NCBI GenBank assembly: GCA_023301725.1
Contig: JALZUD010000004.1
Span: forward strand, 1-64,000
Origin: Granulosicoccus sp.
GTDB lineage: Bacteria > Pseudomonadota > Gammaproteobacteria > Granulosicoccales > Granulosicoccaceae
Reading direction: 5' to 3'
Length of the DNA stretch: 64,000 nt
A program made the position numbers and the translations under genes. Position 1 is the stretch's first letter, and every line of letters starts with the position of its first letter. This document shows positions 58,106 through 64,000 of the stretch, piece after piece. Under the pieces are notes generated by a model. It searched no databases and was not told where the DNA came from. It saw only the letters and a list, made by a program, of their open reading frames with translations.

Positions 58106-58146
58106 AACCGCCCTTATTTCTCCCAGATAGGAGAGTTGGGGCGGTT
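58106..58146 (+). terminator. Orphan terminator-like hairpin
   Basis: AACCGCCC (58106-58113) pairs perfectly with GGGCGGTT (58139-58146), and an inner CTCC/GGAG stem extends the structure. On the plus strand TTTACGTTTC follows. Both flanking genes are transcribed away from here, so it does not end any annotated gene and may belong to a small RNA. Confidence 0.5.
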
Positions 58147-58703
58147 TACGTTTCAAGGCCTTTCAATTTTTGCCGCTAAGGATAGTTAGCAGCGAGGGTT
58201 TCGTTGGTGCGACTTCCCTCGGTACAAAGGAGGTGCAGGTAGGCTTGACGGTTCAGCGAGCTTGTTTCACTGGCTAATTTGGATGTCAATTTCTGCTCTG
58301 CAGTTGTGTATGGCCAAATGGCAAAAAAAGACGATTGGCAGTGCTATTGCAGTTCTGTATCAAGCGTCTTTGCACGCAGTGCAGCGTCCGTGACTCTGGC
58401 GATGCTATCCCAGAAGCAAGAGCTATGGCTTTTACACAGTGCAACGTGCGTGACTCTGGCGTCCTGATTGATCGAAAACTCGTAGTTTCGCGTTGTGATC
58501 TTGTTCTTGTGACTTGACTACAACACTCGTATTAGAGTTACATTGGTGACGAAAAATTGCACACAGCGAATTGCACAGTGCACTGCCAGTATTTCATGTC
58601 AACTTCTTGAAAATTCAGAATTGTTGTGCAAGCTATTGAACTCGTTAGTTATTATTGCAAAGAACTTTCATACTTGTTCACAATAAACGGATGGAAATGG
58701 TTG

Positions 58704-58714
58704 TTGCATTGCAA
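58704..58714. promoter_or_regulatory. Candidate PhaR box upstream of the depolymerase gene
   Basis: TTGCATTGCAA is a perfect 11-bp palindrome 45 nt before the start of the PHB-depolymerase-family gene. It has the same core as the box at 57920-57934, which suggests joint control of granule coat and breakdown functions. Confidence 0.5.
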
Positions 58715-58759
58715 TACACTATGTTAACTCGCCTAGTTGTATGGAAGTTGGTCCATTAG

Positions 58760-59755
58760 ATGATTAGACAGAACGATTTGGAAGTCGCGCTCGATCGCCA
58801 TCATGTGAAGGCGAAAGGCGGGCAGATAGTTGATCATGAAATTCTCAAGCAGGACGGTCATGTGTCGCGGCAAAGGCAGTACAGGGTGTACCTGCCAAAA
58901 GGGTACTCAGAGAATCAGCAATACCCATTAATTCTGGTGTTGCACGGATGTAAACAAGACCACCTCTGTATTCAGGATATATCCGGGTTCGATGCCATTG
59001 CAGACAGGGAAGGTGCCATCGTCGTGTACCCTTTTGTTACCACTTATTCCGGCATGAGGAACAGTAACTGCTGGGGCTGGTGGCTGACTCGTCAACGCCA
59101 ACGTGGACGAGGCGAGGTGTCGGATCTGCACCGCATTGCAGAGGAGGTTAGCGAGCTCTATTCGGTAAACGAAAAAAGAAGACACATTTGCGGTTTGTCC
59201 TCGGGCGCTGCCATGAGTGTGGTTTCGCTGGCGTCCTACAGTGATTTCTGGACCAGTGGGGCAAGTATCGCTGGAGTTCCCTACGGCGAAAGCTCTCGAT
59301 CAGTCAAGTTTATCCGGCAACTTCCCGTGGTGAGAAAAACCGTTAGCACGCTGGTGCGGCTCCTCAAGCGTGAGCTTGTGGCTCCGGCACCACCGTTGCT
59401 TGTCATACAGTCGAAAGCGGACAAAACTGTGGGCCCTAAGTTAGGTGCCAATTTGCGTGATAGCTGGCTTGCTGCTTCAGGCTGCGAGGACGAGCCTGAT
59501 TCGTTATTCAGTGAATCCACGCCTGAGCCATCGTGGCGATTTGAGCAATATAGTTCAGAAGGTTCATTGCAGGTTGCGCATTTCCTGTTAGATGATTCGC
59601 CTCATGGCTGGCCTGGTGGGTTGCCGGGTGAATTTAGCGTGCCGGAAGCGCCAAACGTGAGTGAGTTAATCTGGGTATTCTTCAAGCAATCAGCGGCAAG
59701 CCGATTGGAATCGTCACCCGATGAATCGTCCAACAAACAATCACGAGCTGCCTAG
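58760..59755 (+). CDS. PHB depolymerase family esterase
   Basis: Alpha/beta hydrolase of the Esterase_phd family. The 331-residue product has LILVLHGCKQDHLCIQDISG, the conserved SNCWGWW segment and the nucleophile Ser147 in GLSSGAAM. A probable Asp lies in QSKADKTVGPKLG and the His in DDSPHGWPGG. There is no signal peptide, although many family members are secreted. A location beside phaC, phaR and phasins and a shared upstream palindrome suggest intracellular PHA mobilisation. A non-PHA esterase such as a feruloyl-esterase-like enzyme is the main alternative. Confidence 0.85.
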   Translation: MIRQNDLEVALDRHHVKAKGGQIVDHEILKQDGHVSRQRQYRVYLPKGYSENQQYPLILVLHGCKQDHLCIQDISGFDAIADREGAIVVYPFVTTYSGMRNSNCWGWWLTRQRQRGRGEVSDLHRIAEEVSELYSVNEKRRHICGLSSGAAMSVVSLASYSDFWTSGASIAGVPYGESSRSVKFIRQLPVVRKTVSTLVRLLKRELVAPAPPLLVIQSKADKTVGPKLGANLRDSWLAASGCEDEPDSLFSESTPEPSWRFEQYSSEGSLQVAHFLLDDSPHGWPGGLPGEFSVPEAPNVSELIWVFFKQSAASRLESSPDESSNKQSRAA

Positions 59756-60381
59756 CTGAGCACTAGTAGCCTGACCCTGCACACCGCTACCTGCCTTTAC
59801 TTGCGGCTCGGGATCAACAAGTGCTCTGTCCAGTGCTCAAGCTTGATCAACCGGTGAGATAGGGTGGCCGAGAATGGCCACCCATACATTTGTTAGATGC
59901 ATCAGTGTCGACATTTATCACCGCTGCCTATATATTAACGTCCTACCGAGCCGCTGCGGTATCCTTAAGCAGTTTTCAATGAACTAGGTGGCGATGAAAT
60001 TGATTAGAGCAGTAATTCTGGAGTTCGCTCCAGCCTGCACGGTGCGGCGCCGTGTTGCTTATACACTCAGGGTCCTATCCTCAATTTGCACGAGCATCAT
60101 TTCTGTGTGCTCCCGCTTGACAGACTTGTTATCAGCGTCATCAAGCCAGCTGCGAACCCCCACATCCAGTCCTCGATGCCAGGTGACCAAGGATCTCTTT
60201 AGGTGAGTCCTGTACCTCTTTGCGCGGCTTGCACGAGCTGGTCGGCAAGGCGTCACCTGTCGCCAACTGATATCCCTTTCTTGGCAGAATGCGGTAATCT
60301 CAAAACAAATGCGCTTCCACGTGTGCTCAATCTGCAGCCGCTGCGTGCGCCATTTCTTACAGATCTAACAGAGTCAAAACC
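59756..60381. other. Intergenic region upstream of aceE with three hairpins
   Basis: A 626-bp stretch with no supported gene. GGGTGGCC (59862-59869) and GGCCACCC (59876-59883) form an 8-bp stem with a 6-nt loop, a probable terminator for the depolymerase gene. CTGGAG-TTCG-CTCCAG (60018-60033) is a stem with a UUCG tetraloop, followed at once by CACGG...CCGTG (60038-60054). The last two could be part of the aceE leader. Short frames here look like chance. Confidence 0.55.
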
Positions 60382-63039
60382 ATGAACGAAGAAGTCAACG
60401 ACATTGATCCGGTCGAAACCTCCGAATGGAAGGATGCCATTGCGGATGTCATAGAAAAAGATGGTGGAGAGCGTGCTCATTTTTTACTGGACAGTGCAGT
60501 TCAAGAAGCTCGCTCAGGCGGTGCTAATCTGCCATTTTCCTCTACCACGTATTATCTGAATTCAATCCCTGTAGATCAACAGGCACCGTACCCCGGTGAT
60601 CTCGACATGGAATGGCGAATTCGTACCATCAATCGCTGGAATGCCATGGCTACTGTTGTGCGTCGCAACAAAGTCAGTTCCGAGTACGGTGGTCACATTG
60701 CATCGTTCGCCTCATCTGCGGTCATGTACGACATAGGCCTTAATCATTTCTGGCGCTCACAATCTGAACAGCATGGTGGCGACTTGGTCTTTTTTCAGGG
60801 CCATGTAATTCCCGGTATTTATGCGCGTAGTTTCATGGAAGGCCGAATCAGCGAGGAGCAGCTGCTCAATTTCCGCTCAGAAGTTGATGGCAAGGGCTTG
60901 TCATCGTATCCACACCCTTGGCTAATGCCTGACTACTGGCAGTTCCCGACGGTATCTATGGGCTTGGGGCCGCTGTGTGCGATCTATCAGGCGCGCTTTA
61001 TGAAGTACATGCACAACCGTGGTCACATCGATATGGCCGATCGTAAAGTGTGGTGCTTTCTGGGCGATGGTGAGATGGATGAGCCAGAATCTTTGGGCGC
61101 GATTACGTTGGCGGCTAGAGAAAGTCTGGACAACCTTATATTTGTCGTTAACTGCAACTTGCAACGCCTTGATGGACCCGTGCGTGGCAACGGCAAAATC
61201 GTCCAAGAGTTAGAAGGTGAATTCCGTGGCAGTGGCTGGAACGTAATCAAGCTACTTTGGGGCAGAGGCTGGGACGATCTTCTCGAAAAAGATACTAGCG
61301 GTAAGTTGCGACAGCTGATGGAAGAAACCGTGGATGGTGACTATCAAACCATTAAATCTCGTGATGGCGCTTACGTTAGAGAGAATTTCTTTGGAAAGTA
61401 CCCCGAAACGGCCGAGATGGTCAAAGACTGGAGTGACGATGAGATCTGGAACCTCAAGCGTGGCGGCCACGATCCTGAGAAAGTGTTTAGCGCCTTCAAA
61501 AAGGCTAGCGATACCGTCGGTCAACCCACCTGTTTGCTGATTAAAACGGTCAAAGGCTACGGCATGGGTAATGCCGGCGAAGGCCAGAACATCACGCACC
61601 AGCAAAAGAAGATGGCGGAAGATCAGCTACGTGCGTTTCGTGATCGCTTCAAAATTCCGGTCAGTGATGAAGACTTGCCAAACGCGCCATTCGTTACCTT
61701 AGATAATGATCAAAAAGCCTACTGGGCTAAGTGTCGCGCAGCATTGGGTGGTGAGTTTCCAAAACGTCAGTGGCGCGATGCGCCCAAGCTGGAAATTCCC
61801 GAGCTGTCCAAGTTTGATGCGCAGCTAAAGTCCAGCGGTGAGCGTGAGATTTCAACCACCATGGCGTTCGTCAGAGTGCTAACCACGTTGCTTCGCGACA
61901 AGAAAATCGGTAAGCAGGTGGTGCCTATTGTGCCTGACGAAAGTCGGACCTTTGGTATGGAAGGATTGTTCCGTTCGGTGGGGATCTATAACCCGAAAGG
62001 ACAGAACTATACACCTGAAGATTCCGAGCAAATGATGTACTACAAGGAAAGTAAAAGCGGGCAAATTTTGCAAGAAGGTATCAATGAAGCAGGTGGTATG
62101 GCTGACTGGATTGCTGCGGCCACGTCTTACAGCGTGCACGGCGTGCCAATGATTCCTTTTTTCATCTACTACTCCATGTTCGGATTTCAGCGAGTCGGTG
62201 ATCTTGCCTGGGCGGCGGGTGACTCGCGCGCACGAGGTTTCATGTTGGGTGGCACAGCAGGGCGCACCACTCTCAATGGCGAGGGACTACAACACGAAGA
62301 CGGTCACTCGCATATTCTTGCGAGCACCGTGCCTAACTGCATCAGCTACGACCCAACATTCAGCCATGAAGTTGCGGTTATCGTTCATAACGGCTTGCAA
62401 CGCATGTTTGTTGATCAAGAAGATGTGTTTTTCTATATCACGTTGATGAATGAAAACTATCAGCATCCCGATATGCCTGAAGGCTCTGCAGAAGGCATTA
62501 TTCGCGGCTTGTATTGTCTGGACAAAGCAGCAAGTCCAGCGGCTAAGCATGTCAACTTAATGGGCTCAGGTACTATTCTGATGCAAGTGATCAAAGCGGC
62601 TGACATGTTGAAAGAGCATTTTGGTGTCAGCTCTGATGTGTACTCAGCAACCTCATTGAACGAGCTGGCCAGAGACGGACAGGATGCGCTTCGTTGGAAC
62701 AGATTGAACCCATTAGGTGAAGAAAAAATACCTTACGTAACGCAAGTGCTGAGTGATGCCAAGGGGCCGGTTATCGCAGCTACCGATTACATGAAAAACT
62801 ACGCAGAGCAGATCCGCGAGTTCGTGCCTCAGTCTTTCACCGTACTAGGAACCGACGGTTATGGTCGATCAGATAGTCGTGAAAACCTGCGTCGTTTCTT
62901 TGAGGTGGATGCTGAGCATATTGCTGCGGCCGCCATGGTATCGCTGTACCGCGAAGGTACAGTCAATAAGGCAGATCTTGAAAAGGCGCTGAAGCTGTTT
63001 AAGGTAGACGGCAGCAAACCTAATCCTAGAATTTCCTGA
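60382..63039 (+). CDS. aceE: Pyruvate dehydrogenase E1 component, homodimeric type
   Basis: Thiamine-dependent E1 of the pyruvate dehydrogenase complex, which decarboxylates pyruvate and acetylates the lipoyl group of E2. The 885-residue product has the normal length. It has the TPP/Mg motif GDGEMDEPESLGAITLAARE (from residue 228), ending in NCNLQRLDGPVRGN, as well as ISEEQLLNFRSEVDG and TVKGYGMGNAGEGQN. The ATG at 60382 gives a typical MNEEVNDIDPVETSEWKDA start. It is followed after 68 nt by aceF. The homodimeric form is usual in gammaproteobacteria. Confidence 0.97.
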   Translation: MNEEVNDIDPVETSEWKDAIADVIEKDGGERAHFLLDSAVQEARSGGANLPFSSTTYYLNSIPVDQQAPYPGDLDMEWRIRTINRWNAMATVVRRNKVSSEYGGHIASFASSAVMYDIGLNHFWRSQSEQHGGDLVFFQGHVIPGIYARSFMEGRISEEQLLNFRSEVDGKGLSSYPHPWLMPDYWQFPTVSMGLGPLCAIYQARFMKYMHNRGHIDMADRKVWCFLGDGEMDEPESLGAITLAARESLDNLIFVVNCNLQRLDGPVRGNGKIVQELEGEFRGSGWNVIKLLWGRGWDDLLEKDTSGKLRQLMEETVDGDYQTIKSRDGAYVRENFFGKYPETAEMVKDWSDDEIWNLKRGGHDPEKVFSAFKKASDTVGQPTCLLIKTVKGYGMGNAGEGQNITHQQKKMAEDQLRAFRDRFKIPVSDEDLPNAPFVTLDNDQKAYWAKCRAALGGEFPKRQWRDAPKLEIPELSKFDAQLKSSGEREISTTMAFVRVLTTLLRDKKIGKQVVPIVPDESRTFGMEGLFRSVGIYNPKGQNYTPEDSEQMMYYKESKSGQILQEGINEAGGMADWIAAATSYSVHGVPMIPFFIYYSMFGFQRVGDLAWAAGDSRARGFMLGGTAGRTTLNGEGLQHEDGHSHILASTVPNCISYDPTFSHEVAVIVHNGLQRMFVDQEDVFFYITLMNENYQHPDMPEGSAEGIIRGLYCLDKAASPAAKHVNLMGSGTILMQVIKAADMLKEHFGVSSDVYSATSLNELARDGQDALRWNRLNPLGEEKIPYVTQVLSDAKGPVIAATDYMKNYAEQIREFVPQSFTVLGTDGYGRSDSRENLRRFFEVDAEHIAAAAMVSLYREGTVNKADLEKALKLFKVDGSKPNPRIS

Positions 63040-63107
63040 ATAGCGTGTCGTCATGACAATCACCCTACAAACACAACAAATGCATAGTAAGCAAGCAGGA
63101 GAACAAC

Positions 63108-64000
63108 ATGTCAGCGCTTGAGGTTAAGGTACCTGATATCGGCGATTTTACCGATGTACCCGTCATCAGTATCCTGGTGGCAGTGGGAGACACGGTGAGT
63201 GAAGAAGATCCACTGTTGGAGCTGGAAAGCGACAAGGCAACTCTGGAGGTTCCCAGTCCTGCTAACGGTGTTATTAAAGAAATCAAGGTAGCCGAGGGTG
63301 ATGTTGTCTCTCAAGGCAGCCTGATTTTTATCTTTGATTCTGCAGCAGCACAGGCTCCTGCAAGTGCACCAGCTAGCGAGCCTGCACCTGCTAAAGCTGA
63401 AGCCACTCCGGCAGCTACGCCAGTTGCCGCTCCAGCGCCGCGTACGGCTAGTGGTGCAATCGACGAAGCAGGATTTGCCAAAGCACATGCTTCGCCTTCG
63501 GTTCGCGCTTTTGCTCGTCAGCTAGGTGCTGATCTGTCACAGGTCAAAGGCAATGGCCGAGCAGGTCGTATTTTGCGTGAAGACGTCACTGCCTGGTTTA
63601 AAGGCTCAGGTGCGGGCGCAGGTGCTGCAGGTGCTGCCATGTCCGGTGGTGGTATGGGTATTCCGCCCATTCCAGCGGTTGATTTTTCAAAGTTTGGTGC
63701 TGTCGAAGATGTCGATATGTCTCGCATCAAGAAGCTATCAGGGCCAGCCTTGCATCGCAGCTGGTTGAATATTCCGCATGTCACGCATAACGAAGCAGCT
63801 GACATAACGGATCTAGACAAGTATCGCAAAGACATGGATACGCACGCCAAAACTGAAGGGTATCGAGTCACTTTGCTCACTTTTCTTATCAAGGCAAGTG
63901 TTTCGGCCTTGAAAACGCATTGGGAGTTCAACAGCTCACTGCATCCTGATGGCGACAAGCTTATTAAGAAATCGTACTACAACATTGGCTTTGCAGCAGA
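63108..64000 (+). CDS. aceF: Pyruvate dehydrogenase E2 (dihydrolipoamide acetyltransferase), 5' part
   Basis: Core acetyltransferase of the pyruvate dehydrogenase complex. The frame starts at an ATG with an AGGAG site 7 nt upstream and is open to the window end (297 codons). One lipoyl domain is present (VKVPDIGDFTDVPVISILVA; lipoyl Lys in LELESDKATLEVPS). An Ala/Pro linker follows, then an E1/E3-binding domain (ASPSVRAFARQLGADLSQVK) and the beginning of the catalytic domain (LHRSWLNIPHVTHNEAADIT). E. coli AceF has three lipoyl domains, so this is the single-lipoyl form. Confidence 0.96.
   Translation, partial: MSALEVKVPDIGDFTDVPVISILVAVGDTVSEEDPLLELESDKATLEVPSPANGVIKEIKVAEGDVVSQGSLIFIFDSAAAQAPASAPASEPAPAKAEATPAATPVAAPAPRTASGAIDEAGFAKAHASPSVRAFARQLGADLSQVKGNGRAGRILREDVTAWFKGSGAGAGAAGAAMSGGGMGIPPIPAVDFSKFGAVEDVDMSRIKKLSGPALHRSWLNIPHVTHNEAADITDLDKYRKDMDTHAKTEGYRVTLLTFLIKASVSALKTHWEFNSSLHPDGDKLIKKSYYNIGFAA

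Larger units (their letters stand above)
57847..58759. other. Long divergent intergenic region between phasin and depolymerase genes
   Basis: About 900 bp without a supported gene. It holds the candidate PhaR boxes at each end, a very A+T-rich block at about 57950-58070 with a plus-strand TATAAT (57964-57969), and a terminator-like hairpin at 58106-58146. A degenerate 60-bp duplication also lies here (copies of CAGTGCARCGTSCGTGACTC at 58377 and 58437). Short open frames of up to 62 codons occur in it but lack convincing starts or composition. Confidence 0.6.

Noticed and set aside
58279-58517. Overlapping 60-62-codon frames before the depolymerase gene
   Set aside because: They overlap in different frames over a degenerate DNA duplication, with no convincing start signal.
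59988-60385. Short frames upstream of aceE
   Set aside because: Their composition is unlike protein, they overlap the hairpins, and no ribosome-binding sites are seen.

Overview
The window reads as chromosome of a phototrophic gammaproteobacterium. Its left end carries one flank of a photosynthesis gene cluster: bchH (partial), bchB, bchN and bchF on the minus strand. Facing them on the plus strand are the regulators ppaA/aerR and ppsR/crtJ, then bchG, a PucC-family gene and bchP. This order matches purple bacterial clusters. The gammaproteobacterial reading rests on the homodimeric AceE-type pyruvate dehydrogenase, DgkA, RhlE and a class I PHA locus. An aerobic anoxygenic phototroph or a purple sulfur relative would both fit; I cannot name the genus. 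Base composition is near even, and no rRNA, tRNA, CRISPR array or transposase was seen.

Layout. 1-10.6 kb: bacteriochlorophyll genes and redox/light regulators, with three TGT-N12-ACA PpsR/CrtJ sites at the two key promoters. 10.7-14.3 kb: tspO and the proton-translocating transhydrogenase pntAB. 14.4-16.7 kb: an orphan OmpR-type response regulator divergent from an unrecognised membrane protein. 16.8-21.3 kb: molybdate transporter modABC facing dgkA and a tungstate-type permease/ATPase pair that lacks a binding protein. 21.3-24.3 kb: a palindromic repeat, a branched-chain aminotransferase, a queuosine-precursor transporter and an orphan NMT1-type binding protein.

24.4-29.7 kb holds the most intriguing metabolic locus: a translationally coupled operon of cytochrome P450, fatty acyl-AMP ligase fused to an acyl carrier domain, and aldo/keto reductase, divergent from a DUF374-type acyltransferase. 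It looks like an uncharacterised acyl-lipid or small-molecule pathway. 29.7-31.7 kb carries small periplasmic or membrane proteins and a cupin. 31.8-42.6 kb holds a dipeptide-type ABC importer, a CocE/NonD hydrolase and an operon of a TPP enzyme, a hydroxypyruvate-isomerase-like protein and an HSL-type esterase. 42.7-48 kb contains rhlE, an aminotransferase/GntR pair and a divergent SsuD-like monooxygenase with an acetyltransferase.

48.1-54.5 kb is one giant mosaic surface-type protein of 2136 residues with an LEPR-XLL-like N-terminus, a beta-helix, a propeller-like region and four 282-bp cadherin-like repeats, the first three nearly identical. 54.6-59.8 kb is a polyhydroxyalkanoate locus: phaC, phaR, two phasins and a divergent depolymerase-family esterase, with TTGCA-N-TGCAA palindromes upstream of both arms. 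The window ends in aceE and the 5' part of aceF. Together the genes describe a cell that makes bacteriochlorophyll, balances NADPH by transhydrogenase, stores carbon as PHA and imports peptides and oxyanions.
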